This document shows, piece by piece, positions 8,318 through 15,959 of a DNA stretch of 43,270 bases. Both the position numbers and the translations under genes were made by a program. The stretch's first letter is position 1; the number at the start of each line of letters is the position of its first letter. Source of the DNA: DATKWD01 sp035529695 (GTDB lineage: Bacteria; Actinomycetota; Acidimicrobiia; Acidimicrobiales; Salinilacustritrichaceae); contig DATKWD010000102.1 of the NCBI GenBank assembly GCA_035529695.1, forward strand, positions 1 to 43,270, given 5' to 3'. The notes below the pieces were generated by a model that did not search any database, had not been told where the DNA came from, and saw only the letters and a program-made list of their open reading frames with translations.

Positions 8318-9340
8318 TCAGCAATCGACCGGATCGATCGTCCAGACGTCGGCGCCGATCTTCTGCTCGAGGCTCCTGACCAGGCGGCCCACCAACGTGT
8401 CACGGCCGTCGTACACGACGACCGCTTGATCGAGGTTCGAGCCCAACCAGCCATCTCGGCGCGACAGCGCGGCCCCGGCCTGCTGCTTGGTCTTGGGCAC
8501 CTTGTGCTCGAGGGTGAGCACCGAATCGGCGCTGCTCGCCACCCGCCGGAAGCGTTCCTGGCTCGCGGTCGGCCAGACGGATTCGGGATTCGGGTAGGGC
8601 AGCACGGCGATCAAGGGGACACCGAGCTCCTGTGCTGCCTCGGCCCCGAGCAACTCGGCACCGAGCCGAAGCCCCGACAGCACGATGAGGTCGCGGTCCA
8701 TCTCGCGCTTCGCGCGCAGAATCTCGATGAGACGCGCCCGCACCGCGTGTTCGGTGGGATTCGGCTGGTAGCCGCCCAGCTCGGTCGGCCGATGCCCGAA
8801 CACCCCACACAACGTGCCGGGGGGAAGGCGCTGGTCACGGCCGCCGAACGGTGCCTGGGCAGTGTCGGGCGGGAGGACCGCCTCGGGTGGACGGTCACCG
8901 TGCCGCCCCTTCTTCTGCGCCACGGCTTCGACCGCCAACGCGTCGACCAGATCGTTCATCGGGTCGCCGCTGTGGCCCTTGACCCATCGGAAGGTGACAT
9001 CGCCACGGTGGTTGACCAGCTCGATGAACGGCTCCCACAGATCCCGATTGGCCACCGGCTTGCGTTGGCTGTTCAACCAGCCCCGCTTCAGCCATCCCTT
9101 CCACCATTCGTCTCGGAAACAGTGGACGACGTAGGTCGAGTCGCTGACGACGTCGAGCTGTCCCTCGATCGCCCGCACCGCTTCGAGCGCGGCCCTGATC
9201 TCCATCCGCTGATTCGTCGATCGCGGTTCGAAGCCGCTGGCGAAGGCGCCTTGCGGGACCGCCCACGCCCAGCCGCCGGGTCCAGGATTCCCAGAACAAG
9301 CTCCGTCGGTGTAGACGATCGTCGGATCCGGGCTCGGCAC
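8318..9340 (-). CDS. RNase HI fused to a YpsA/YoqJ-like SLOG domain
   Basis: A two-domain protein of 340 residues. Residues 5-150 are a complete RNase HI with all four acidic residues: Asp in YTDGACSGNPGPGG, Glu in NQRMEIRAALEA, Asp in VVSDSTYVV and Asp in MNDLVDALA. It should cleave RNA in RNA-DNA hybrids. After a linker of about 30 residues comes a DUF1273/YpsA-like Rossmann domain of the SLOG superfamily (residues 180-340), with FGHRPTELGGY, VLSGLRLGAELLGAEAAQELG, PLIAVLPYPNPESVWP and SNLDQAVVVYDGR, the pattern of predicted nucleotide-ligand binders. The likely start is GTG 9340; the frame stays open to 9577, but that would overlap aceE. Only a short divergent spacer separates it from aceE. 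Confidence 0.88.
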   Translation of the reverse strand: MPSPDPTIVYTDGACSGNPGPGGWAWAVPQGAFASGFEPRSTNQRMEIRAALEAVRAIEGQLDVVSDSTYVVHCFRDEWWKGWLKRGWLNSQRKPVANRDLWEPFIELVNHRGDVTFRWVKGHSGDPMNDLVDALAVEAVAQKKGRHGDRPPEAVLPPDTAQAPFGGRDQRLPPGTLCGVFGHRPTELGGYQPNPTEHAVRARLIEILRAKREMDRDLIVLSGLRLGAELLGAEAAQELGVPLIAVLPYPNPESVWPTASQERFRRVASSADSVLTLEHKVPKTKQQAGAALSRRDGWLGSNLDQAVVVYDGRDTLVGRLVRSLEQKIGADVWTIDPVDC

Positions 9341-9395
9341 GGCCGCCGACCGTAGCGGCCACGCGCCGTCCCGCCGGGCCTGAAACGATGGGCCA

Positions 9396-12101
9396 ATGAT
9401 CATCGATGGGTTCGTCCACCAGTTGCCCGACATCGATCCTGAAGAAACCGACGAGTGGCTCGAGTCGCTCGACGCCGTCGTCGACGCCCACGGACCGACG
9501 AGGGCCCGTTTCCTGATGTCCCGATTGATCGAACGAGCCCGCCAGCTGCGGGTCGGAACGCCCGCTTCGGTGAGCACCCCCTACATGAACACGATCGGTG
9601 CGGGCGCAGAGCCGTGGTTCCCGGGCGACGAGGACATCGAGCGACGCATCCGCCGCTACGTCCGCTGGAACGCGGCGGTCATGGTGATACGAGCGAACAA
9701 GAAGGCCGACGGCATCGGCGGTCACCTGGCAACGTTCGCCAGTTCGGCCGCGCTGTACGACGTCGGGTTCAACCACTTCTTCCGCGGCAAGGAGGACGGC
9801 CTCCCGGGCGATCACGTCTACATCCAGGGCCACGCCGCTCCGGGCATCTACGCCAGGGCCTACCTCGAGGGGCGCCTCACCGAGGAACAGCTCGACAACT
9901 TTCGCCAGGAAGTCGGCGGTGGCGGACTGTCCAGCTACCCCCACCCCCGGCTCATGCCCGACTTCTGGGAGTACCCGACCGTGTCGATGGGCATCGGGCC
10001 GCTCAACTCGATCTACCAGGCGAGGTTCAACAAGTACCTCGCGAACCGTCGACTCGACGACACCGACGACAGCCGGGTGTGGTGCTTCATCGGCGACGGC
10101 GAGTGCGACGAGCCAGAGACGCTCGGGTCGATCTCTCTCGCAACCCGCGAGCAGCTCGACAACCTGACCTGGGTCATCAACTGCAACCTCCAGCGGCTCG
10201 ACGGGCCTGTGCGCGGGAACGGCAAGGTCATCCAGGAGCTCGAGGCCATCTTCCGAGGTGCGGGCTGGAACGTCATCAAGGTGATCTGGGGCGGCGCCTG
10301 GGACGCCCTGCTGGCCAAGGACAAAGACGGCGTCCTGTTGAACAAGATGAACGAGACGGTCGACGGTGACTTCCAGCGATACGCAGTCGAGTCCGGCGCC
10401 TACATCCGCGAGCACTTCTTCGGGCCGGACCCGCGCCTCCGCGAGATGGTCGAACACCTGAGCGACGACGAGCTCCGCACCCTGCCTCGCGGCGGTCACG
10501 ACTATCGCAAGCTCTACGCGGCCTATGAGATGGCGACCGAGGCGAAGGGCGGGCCGACGGTGATCCTCGCCAAGACGATCAAGGGGTGGACGCTCGGACC
10601 CGACGTCGAGGGCCGCAACGCGACCCACCAGATCAAGAAGATGACCAATGCGCAGCTCCGCGAGCTGAGGACACGTCTCCGCCTCGACGAGGAGATCCCC
10701 GAGGCGCTGCTCACCGACGGGAACACGCCGCCCTACATCCACTTCGAGGAGGGATCACGCGAGCTCGAGTACATCCGCACGCGCCGCACCGCACTCGACG
10801 GGCCGTTCCCCTCCCGTCCGGCCAAGCTCCGCCGACCGATCACCGGACCGTCCGACGCGCCGTTCGACGAGGTGTTCGCGGGCTCGGGCACGCAGGCGGT
10901 GTCGACCACCATGGCGTTCACCCGGCTGCTGAGAAACCTGCTGCGCGACGGGGACTTCGGGTCGAGGGTGGTCCCGATCATCCCCGACGAGGCTCGGACC
11001 TTCGGCATGGACTCGATGTTCCGTGAGTTCGGCATCTACGCCTCGACCGGTCCGACCTACGAACCCGTGGACCACGACCTGCTCCTGTCCTACACCGAGG
11101 CCACCGACGGACAGATCCTCGAAGAGGGCATCACCGAGGCCGGATCGCTGGCCAGCTTCACGGCTGCCGGGACGAGCCATGCCACGCGCGGCGTCCCCAT
11201 GATCCCGTTCTTCACCTTCTATTCGATGTTCGGCTTCCAGCGCGTGGGCGATCTCATCTGGGCGGCTGCCGATGCTCGGGCTCGTGGCTTCCTGATGGCC
11301 GCCACCGCCGGCCGCACGACTCTCGAAGGCGAGGGGCTGCAGCACCAGGACGGTCACAGCCTCGTCCTGGCCTCGACGGTGCCGAGCATCGAGGCGTACG
11401 ACCCCGCGTTCGCGTACGAGATGGGCGCGATCATCCGGGACGGGCTCCGGCGCATGCTCGCCGACGAGGACGTCATCTACTACCTGACCCTGTACAACGA
11501 GAACTACGTGATGCCACCACTCCCTGATGGGGAGGCGGTCGAGAAGGGCATCATCGACGGCCTGTACCGCTGGGCCGATGCGCCCGAGGGCACGACCCAC
11601 CGGGCCACGATCCTGTTCAGCGGCACCGCGCACGGTGCGGCCCAGCAGGCGCAGGCCGAGCTGGCCGAGCACTACGACGTCGGCGCCGAGCTGTGGAGCG
11701 TGACCAGCTATAAGCGACTCCGCGAGGACGCCCTGTCGGCCGACCGCTGGAATCGACTTCACCCCGGCGAGACCCCGCGCACGCCGTTGGTGACCGACGC
11801 ACTCGAGACCTCGCAGGGGCCCATCGTCGCCGTGACCGACTTCATGCAGCTGGTCTCTGACCAGGTTGCCCGCTGGATGCCCCGGCGCTACCAGTCGCTC
11901 GGCACCGACGGCTTCGGCCGCTCGGACACCCGTGAGGCACTGCGCGGCTTCTTCGAGACCGACGCGGATCACGTGATGGTCGCCACCCTGTCGGGCCTGG
12001 CCGCGGACGGGGCGATCGATGCCGAGGTCGTGGCGCGCGCGATCCACGACCGCGGCATCGATCCCGACTCCCCCGACCCGGCCACTTCGTGGCCCCGGTA
12101 G
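9396..12101 (+). CDS. aceE: Pyruvate dehydrogenase E1 component, homodimeric type
   Basis: Thiamine-diphosphate-dependent E1 of the pyruvate dehydrogenase complex, decarboxylating pyruvate and acetylating the lipoyl arm of E2. At 901 residues it has the length of single-chain AceE rather than the two-subunit E1. Clear landmarks are STPYMNTIGAGAEPWFPGD, ASSAALYDVGFNHFFRGK, HVYIQGHAAPGIYARAYLEG, and the TPP motif GDGECDEPETLGSISLATRE followed by LDNLTWVINCNLQRLDGPV. The pyrimidine-domain block is FTFYSMFGFQRVGDLIWAAA, with TAGRTTLEGEGLQHQDGHS after it. The ATG at 9396 gives the usual short N-terminus. It is followed after nine bases by the HhH-GPD gene and is probably cotranscribed with it. Confidence 0.97.
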   Translation: MIIDGFVHQLPDIDPEETDEWLESLDAVVDAHGPTRARFLMSRLIERARQLRVGTPASVSTPYMNTIGAGAEPWFPGDEDIERRIRRYVRWNAAVMVIRANKKADGIGGHLATFASSAALYDVGFNHFFRGKEDGLPGDHVYIQGHAAPGIYARAYLEGRLTEEQLDNFRQEVGGGGLSSYPHPRLMPDFWEYPTVSMGIGPLNSIYQARFNKYLANRRLDDTDDSRVWCFIGDGECDEPETLGSISLATREQLDNLTWVINCNLQRLDGPVRGNGKVIQELEAIFRGAGWNVIKVIWGGAWDALLAKDKDGVLLNKMNETVDGDFQRYAVESGAYIREHFFGPDPRLREMVEHLSDDELRTLPRGGHDYRKLYAAYEMATEAKGGPTVILAKTIKGWTLGPDVEGRNATHQIKKMTNAQLRELRTRLRLDEEIPEALLTDGNTPPYIHFEEGSRELEYIRTRRTALDGPFPSRPAKLRRPITGPSDAPFDEVFAGSGTQAVSTTMAFTRLLRNLLRDGDFGSRVVPIIPDEARTFGMDSMFREFGIYASTGPTYEPVDHDLLLSYTEATDGQILEEGITEAGSLASFTAAGTSHATRGVPMIPFFTFYSMFGFQRVGDLIWAAADARARGFLMAATAGRTTLEGEGLQHQDGHSLVLASTVPSIEAYDPAFAYEMGAIIRDGLRRMLADEDVIYYLTLYNENYVMPPLPDGEAVEKGIIDGLYRWADAPEGTTHRATILFSGTAHGAAQQAQAELAEHYDVGAELWSVTSYKRLREDALSADRWNRLHPGETPRTPLVTDALETSQGPIVAVTDFMQLVSDQVARWMPRRYQSLGTDGFGRSDTREALRGFFETDADHVMVATLSGLAADGAIDAEVVARAIHDRGIDPDSPDPATSWPR

Positions 12102-12110
12102 CCTCGACCC

Positions 12111-12686
12111 ATGCCCAAGGGACTCGCCGTCACCGGTGACGCGGCCGCTGATCAGCTGCTGAACTCCGACCCGCTCGCCGCTCTGCTCGGGATGCTGCTC
12201 GATCAGCAGGTACCCATGGAATGGGCGTTCATGTCGCCCTACCGGCTCAAGGAGCGGCTCGGAGGACTCGACGCCGCGGAGATCGCGTCGATGAGTCCCG
12301 AGCAGGTCGAGGAGGTCTTCAAGCAGAAGCCGGCACTGCACCGATTCCCGGGATCCATGGGCAAACGCGCCCACGCAGTGTGCGTCCACCTCGTCGAGCA
12401 CTACGACGGCAAGGCCGACCACATCTGGAATGACGTGCCGTCCGGAGACGAGCTGTACCGGCGCCTCCGCGAGATCCCGGGCTTCGGCGACGAGAAGACC
12501 AAGATCTTCATCGCCTTGCTCGCCAAACGCTTCGGCGTGACTCCTGACGGCTGGGAGGAGGCGGCAGCCCCGTTCAGCGAGGACACGCCGCGCTCGGTCG
12601 CCGACATCTTCGACGACGCCTCGCTCCAGCGGGTTCGTGAGTGGAAGAAGGCCAAGAAGGCGGCCGGCAAGACCAAACAGGACTGA
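12111..12686 (+). CDS. HhH-GPD-type base-excision repair protein (TIGR03252 family)
   Basis: A 191-residue protein of the uncharacterised TIGR03252 branch of the helix-hairpin-helix-GPD superfamily, which holds DNA glycosylases such as endonuclease III and MutY. Characteristic sequences are LLGMLLDQQVPMEWAFMSPY near residue 45 and a helix-hairpin-helix reading LREIPGFGDEKTKIFIALLA at about residues 118-137. The C-terminal cysteine cluster of [4Fe-4S] glycosylases is absent. The position usually taken by the catalytic Asp is not obvious to me, so activity is uncertain. The tail is Lys-rich (KKAKKAAGKTKQD), which suits nucleic-acid contact. It follows aceE by nine bases; the pairing does not suggest a shared function. 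Confidence 0.88.
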   Translation: MPKGLAVTGDAAADQLLNSDPLAALLGMLLDQQVPMEWAFMSPYRLKERLGGLDAAEIASMSPEQVEEVFKQKPALHRFPGSMGKRAHAVCVHLVEHYDGKADHIWNDVPSGDELYRRLREIPGFGDEKTKIFIALLAKRFGVTPDGWEEAAAPFSEDTPRSVADIFDDASLQRVREWKKAKKAAGKTKQD

Positions 12687-12694
12687 CTCGCGGG

Positions 12695-13450
12695 TCAGCC
12701 GACCTGACTGGTCTGGCGGCCCAACCAGCCGAGCAGGACGGCCACCGCCCGCGGATCGTGACGAAGCTGGTGACCCGCCCCCGGAATCATGCGCAGCTCG
12801 GCGTCGCCGTGGGCGTCGGCAATCACGCGAGCGTCGAATGGCGGCACGACGTCGTCCTCGCTGCCGTGGATCAACATCGCCGGCCGAGGCGCCAGTCGCG
12901 CCGCGGCCTCGACCGCCTGCATCGACTTCAGGTCGCGTTGCCACTGATCGAGTGGGACGGCGCCGTCCGGCTCGAGGATCCCGACCTCCCGAGCGTGCTG
13001 GACGAGCCGACGAGGCGCATTGGCCCAGTCGTCGAAGTCGGCCGGGGCAGCCAGGCTGGCGACCCCTCGCACCCGTTCGTCGGCCGCTCCCACGCAGAGC
13101 GCGAGGGCGCCCCCGGTGCCGAACCCCACGACCCAGACGCCGTCGGCGCGGTAGGTCTCGGTGAGTTCGTCGACACAGACCTCGACGTCGCGGAACCAGT
13201 TCCCGAGCGAGAAGCCGCCCCCCGAGGGCGGGCAACCTCGCATGGCCGGTGCCATGACGATCCAACCCATCTCGGTGCTGATGCGGTCGGCGAGCTCGGG
13301 AAAGCTGGCGGTGGCCGCGACCGCACCCCCGGGTCCGGACGGATAGCCATGACACAGGACCAGCGCCGGTGGCACTTCGGTGACGGCGCGGCCGGGCACC
13401 GCCACGTGCACCGAGATCTCGGCGTCACCCGAGGCGAGCCGCACCGCCAT
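12695..13450 (-). CDS. Alpha/beta-hydrolase fold protein lacking the nucleophile serine
   Basis: A 251-residue alpha/beta-hydrolase-fold protein of the dienelactone-hydrolase/dipeptidyl-peptidase-like type. The oxyanion-side motif LCHGYPSGPGG is near residue 33, and the acid and base of the triad are present as HGSEDDVVPPFDAR and GAGHQLRHD. The nucleophile elbow reads VVGFGTGGALAL, so the usual G-x-S-x-G has Gly where Ser, Asp or Cys should be. Ordinary esterase chemistry is therefore unlikely unless another residue serves. The start at ATG 13450 shares one base with the stop of the upstream zinc-motif gene (TGATG), implying translational coupling. The substrate is unknown. Confidence 0.83.
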   Translation of the reverse strand: MAVRLASGDAEISVHVAVPGRAVTEVPPALVLCHGYPSGPGGAVAATASFPELADRISTEMGWIVMAPAMRGCPPSGGGFSLGNWFRDVEVCVDELTETYRADGVWVVGFGTGGALALCVGAADERVRGVASLAAPADFDDWANAPRRLVQHAREVGILEPDGAVPLDQWQRDLKSMQAVEAAARLAPRPAMLIHGSEDDVVPPFDARVIADAHGDAELRMIPGAGHQLRHDPRAVAVLLGWLGRQTSQVG

Positions 13451-13668
13451 CAGCTCGCAGCCGACGAACCCTCACCCGCGCACACCTCGCACGGCCGGTA
13501 GCCGCGGTTGCGGGCCTCCGCGAGCGTGTCGGGCCCGAAACACAGATAGGTCTGGGCCTCGACCAGATCGTCGAGGATCTCGGCTTCACAGGCGTCGGTG
13601 TCGTGGACGATCTGGGTTCGCTTGTCGCCAACCCACTGGAACTCCTCGAAACGAGCGAGACGTGGCAT
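13450..13668 (-). CDS. Small protein with an Ada-like cysteine motif
   Basis: A 72-residue protein whose end reads DTLAEARNRGYRPCEVC, like the metal-binding corner of the Ada N-terminal domain (A-x-x-x-GFRPC-x-x-C). Upstream are a His-Asp-x-Asp-x-Cys cluster (VHDTDACEAEIL) and a further Cys (YLCFGPD), which gives a plausible Cys4 or Cys3His zinc site. The DNA-binding and methyltransferase parts of Ada are absent. The function is not known. It ends one base into the hydrolase start (TGATG), so the two are probably made together. The ATG at 13668 gives the better N-terminus (MPRLARFEEFQWVG); a GTG at 13692 would add eight residues. Neither has a convincing ribosome site. Confidence 0.72.
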   Translation of the reverse strand: MPRLARFEEFQWVGDKRTQIVHDTDACEAEILDDLVEAQTYLCFGPDTLAEARNRGYRPCEVCAGEGSSAAS

Positions 13669-13696
13669 GAGCAACGACGCTACCGGTCGCACGCGA

Positions 13697-13726
13697 CGAG
13701 AGGGGCACCCGGAGGTACCCCTCTCG
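13697..13726. terminator. Strong intergenic hairpin
   Basis: CGAGAGGGG (13697-13705) pairs with CCCCTCTCG (13718-13726). The stem continues after one C-A mismatch as ACC/GGT around a four-base CGGA loop. No T-run follows on either strand. It lies between two minus-strand genes and may be a terminator-like or processing structure for the gene that ends at 13942. Confidence 0.45.
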
Positions 13727-13941
13727 CCTGTGTGCTTGGAAGCTCGGATCGACGTTGTTGGACGGGGCGGGACGAACTCCCCGACGTCGATTCCGATGGT
13801 GTCTGGCGGTTGTTGCGCCGACTGGTCCAGCGCCGGTCTAGCGACCAGCCACCTCCGAGGTCCCAGAACGTTGACTGCTCAGTTGGACCACCTCCCTTCT
13901 TCGGTCTGCCCAGTGAACCACACCGGGCGGGCCCGCACGAG
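13727..13941. other. Gene-free spacer with inverted repeats
   Basis: I see no supported gene here. The main structure is TCGGATCGACGT (13744-13755), which pairs with ACGTCGATTCCGA (13784-13796) with one bulged T. A second CGGGG/CCCCG stem (13763-13767 with 13779-13783) is nested inside it. Further right are shorter complementary pairs, such as CTGGTC with GACCAG and ACTG with CAGT. I could not match the arrangement to a known riboswitch or tRNA. Confidence 0.4.
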
Positions 13942-14397
13942 TCACTTTTCGGGCGGATCGAGAGGCGGAACCGCCCGACCGATGGCACCGATGTCGACGA
14001 GGTGCGCCAACAGCGCCTTGATGACCTCGAACACGTCCTCGTCCGCGACGTCGAGGCCCTCTTCGGTGGCCCGGCCGAGCACGTAGGCCACCGCGTCGTC
14101 GTCGGCGAGGACCTCCGGAGGTCGATCAGCGAAGTCGAGCTCTTCGCCGGGCATCGCCGAGAGGCCCTTCTCGCCGAGGTGCTCGACCTCGAACACCACC
14201 AGTGTCCGGACCTCGTCGTAGGACAGCCGAGCCGTTGCGTAGTCAGGGAGGCGCTCGACGGTCTCGACCACGGCCTCGTCGAGATCGAGGACGGCGGTGG
14301 TCGGCTCGTGCCCGAGCCGGAACGCCGACGATCCGACGAACACGGCGGCAATGGCGAACACCACCGCGGCACCCAGCACGACGAAGACGATCACCAC
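13942..14397 (-). CDS. Membrane-anchored hypothetical protein
   Basis: A protein of about 151 residues with one N-terminal membrane helix (VIVFVVLGAAVVFAIAAVFVG) and a cytoplasmic-type acidic domain. The body reads RLPDYATARLSYDEVRTLVVFEVEHLGEKGL, then an Asp/Glu-rich region and two further helices (DVFEVIKALLAHLVDIGAIGR). The repeated acidic helices suggest an interaction domain, but I recognise no family. The start is taken as GTG 14397 (or GTG 14394), just before the hydrophobic helix. Upstream in-frame sequence crosses a hairpin and is not protein-like. It follows the acyl-CoA dehydrogenase gene, from which the hairpin at 14411-14440 probably separates it. Confidence 0.7.
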   Translation of the reverse strand: MVIVFVVLGAAVVFAIAAVFVGSSAFRLGHEPTTAVLDLDEAVVETVERLPDYATARLSYDEVRTLVVFEVEHLGEKGLSAMPGEELDFADRPPEVLADDDAVAYVLGRATEEGLDVADEDVFEVIKALLAHLVDIGAIGRAVPPLDPPEK

Positions 14398-14410
14398 GTC
14401 GAAAACGCTA

Positions 14411-14440
14411 CCGACCCGGCCTCGGGTGAGGCCGGGTCGG
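14411..14440 (-). terminator. Hairpin terminator downstream of the acyl-CoA dehydrogenase gene
   Basis: A perfect 13-bp stem: CCGACCCGGCCTC pairs with GAGGCCGGGTCGG around a GGGT loop. On the minus strand it lies 36 bases past the acyl-CoA dehydrogenase stop and is followed by TAGCGTTTTC, a short T-rich stretch. This fits an intrinsic terminator for that gene. Confidence 0.7.
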
Positions 14441-14476
14441 TGAGCAGGCCGCCTCGGTGAGGGGCAGTGGGGTGTC

Positions 14477-15592
14477 TCAGATGCCGATGCGCTGCGCGAG
14501 CAGCTCGCGGTGATACGTCGGGTCACCGAACAGCAGCTCGGAGCTCTTGGCCCGCTTGAAGTAGAGGTGGGCCGGGTGCTCCCAGGTGAAGCCGATGCCA
14601 CCGTGGATCTGGATGTTCTCGGCGGAGGCGTGGAAGTAGGCCTCCGAGCAATAGGCCTTCGCGAGGCTGGCGACCGACGGGAGTTCGTCGTTCATCTCGC
14701 TGGCACACCAGGCCGCGTAGTACGCGGCCGACTTGGCCGACTCGACCTCGAGCAGCATGTCGGCGCACTTGTGCTTGATGGCCTGGAACGAGCCGATCGG
14801 GCGACCGAACTGCACCCGGTCCTTGGCGTACTGCACAGCCATGTCGAGGCACATCTGGGCGCCACCGACCTGCTCGGCGGCGAGGCCGACGGCAGCGAGG
14901 TCGAGCACGGTGCTGAGCACGTCCCAGCCGCCACCATCGGTGCCGATGAGCTTCGCGGGCGTGTTCTCGAACGTGAGCTTGGCCTGCTTGCGCGTCTGGT
15001 CCATCGTCGACAGCGGCGTCCGGGTGAGACCCGAGGCGTCACCCTCGACGGCGAACAGCGAGGTGCCTGCGTCGGTCTTGGCCGCGACGATGAGCAGGTT
15101 GGCGACGTGGCCGTCGATGACGAACATCTTGGTGCCGGTGATCGTGTGGCCGTCGCCGCCGGCGGTGGCCGTGGCAGCGATGCCGCTCTCGTCCCACTTG
15201 CCGTTCTCCTCGGTGAACGCCAGCGTGGCGATGGTCTCGCCGCTGGCGATCCCGGGGAGGTACGCAGCCTTGGCGGCGTCGTCGCCGCTCTGGAGGATGG
15301 CGTTGCCGGCGAGGACCACGGTCGAGAAGTAGGGGGCGCACAGCAGCGCCCGACCCATCTCCTCGAGCACCACGGTCAGCTCGATGTAGCTGTAGCCCGA
15401 GCCGCCGTACTCTTCGGGGATGATGAGGCTCTGGAGGCCCATCTGCTCGGCCATCTGCGACCACACTGCGTCGTCGTAGCCCTGCTCGGTCTCCATCTGC
15501 TCGCGGACGGCAGGCTCGGCCGACTTGTTCTCGAGGAACTGACGCACGATGTTGCGCAGTTCTTCCTGTTCTTCACTGAAGGCAAAGTTCAT
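14477..15592 (-). CDS. Acyl-CoA dehydrogenase
   Basis: A flavoprotein of 371 residues with the acyl-CoA dehydrogenase fold: an N-terminal helical domain (MNFAFSEEQEELRNIVRQFL), a middle beta domain (TLAFTEENGKWDESGI) and a C-terminal helical bundle ending HGGIGFTWEHPAHLYFKRAK. The IHGGIGFTWEH segment is typical of the shorter ACADs in steroid and side-chain degradation clusters, which often form heteromeric pairs. The catalytic Glu is not clearly at the classical position, a further point in favour of the FadE26/FadE34-like branch. These enzymes introduce a 2,3-double bond into acyl-CoA and pass electrons to ETF. The start is ATG 15592; a frame from 15610 adds six residues. Confidence 0.92.
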   Translation of the reverse strand: MNFAFSEEQEELRNIVRQFLENKSAEPAVREQMETEQGYDDAVWSQMAEQMGLQSLIIPEEYGGSGYSYIELTVVLEEMGRALLCAPYFSTVVLAGNAILQSGDDAAKAAYLPGIASGETIATLAFTEENGKWDESGIAATATAGGDGHTITGTKMFVIDGHVANLLIVAAKTDAGTSLFAVEGDASGLTRTPLSTMDQTRKQAKLTFENTPAKLIGTDGGGWDVLSTVLDLAAVGLAAEQVGGAQMCLDMAVQYAKDRVQFGRPIGSFQAIKHKCADMLLEVESAKSAAYYAAWCASEMNDELPSVASLAKAYCSEAYFHASAENIQIHGGIGFTWEHPAHLYFKRAKSSELLFGDPTYHRELLAQRIGI

Positions 15593-15636
15593 GGCCGCCA
15601 AGCTAGACACCGGAAGTCGCTGCGCAAACTCGTCAT

Positions 15637-15656
15637 GAGTACGCGTGTGTACACTC
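15637..15656. promoter_or_regulatory. Possible toxin-antitoxin operator
   Basis: The stretch GAGTACGCGTGTGTACACTC, seven bases before the antitoxin ATG, contains the perfect palindrome GTGTACAC (15647-15654) and complementary GAGT/ACTC ends. Phd-type antitoxins usually bind palindromes just upstream of their own gene. This assignment rests on position and symmetry only. Confidence 0.35.
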
Positions 15657-15662
15657 CACGAG

Positions 15663-15959
15663 ATGGGACTCGGAGTCGTCCAGGAACAGATCGGGATCCG
15701 TCAACTCCGAGCCGAACTCGCGGCGAGTGTCCGACGGGCCGGCGCAGGCGACCGGATCCTGATCACGATCGGGGGGCGACCGGTCGCGACCCTCGGCCCG
15801 GTGGGCGGGGGCGTCGCCGAGCCGACCCTCGCCGATCTCGCTGCTGCGGGCCAGCTGGTTCCACCGAGACGCCACGATCGACCCGCGCGACCCGCCCCGA
15901 TCGACGTACCGGTCGACGTCCGGCTCAGCCGAGCGATCGAGGAGATCCGGGGCCGGTGA
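15663..15959 (+). CDS. Type II antitoxin, Phd/YefM-like
   Basis: A 98-residue antitoxin. Its N-terminal half has the Phd/YefM pattern IGIRQLRAELAASVRRAGAG followed by DRILITIGGRPVATLGPV, a DNA-binding beta-alpha fold. The C-terminal half is Pro/Arg-rich and probably unfolded until it wraps the toxin. It ends as GTGA with the PIN toxin gene start, the usual coupled arrangement. The start is ATG 15663; a GTG at 15645 would add six residues and overlap the putative operator. The family acts in the cytoplasm by neutralising the RNase and repressing its own operon. Confidence 0.88.
   Translation: MGLGVVQEQIGIRQLRAELAASVRRAGAGDRILITIGGRPVATLGPVGGGVAEPTLADLAAAGQLVPPRRHDRPARPAPIDVPVDVRLSRAIEEIRGR

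Noticed and set aside
9388..9403. ATGATCAT palindrome giving start codons on both strands
   Set aside because: It is a chance self-complement at the aceE start. The minus-strand ATG would extend the RNase H protein with residues that do not match the family, so the GTG at 9340 is preferred.
10755..13355. An 866-codon minus-strand frame antisense to aceE
   Set aside because: Its product is low-complexity Arg/Glu/Val-rich sequence, and it opposes aceE and the HhH-GPD gene, which have clear families. It reflects GC-rich codon bias.
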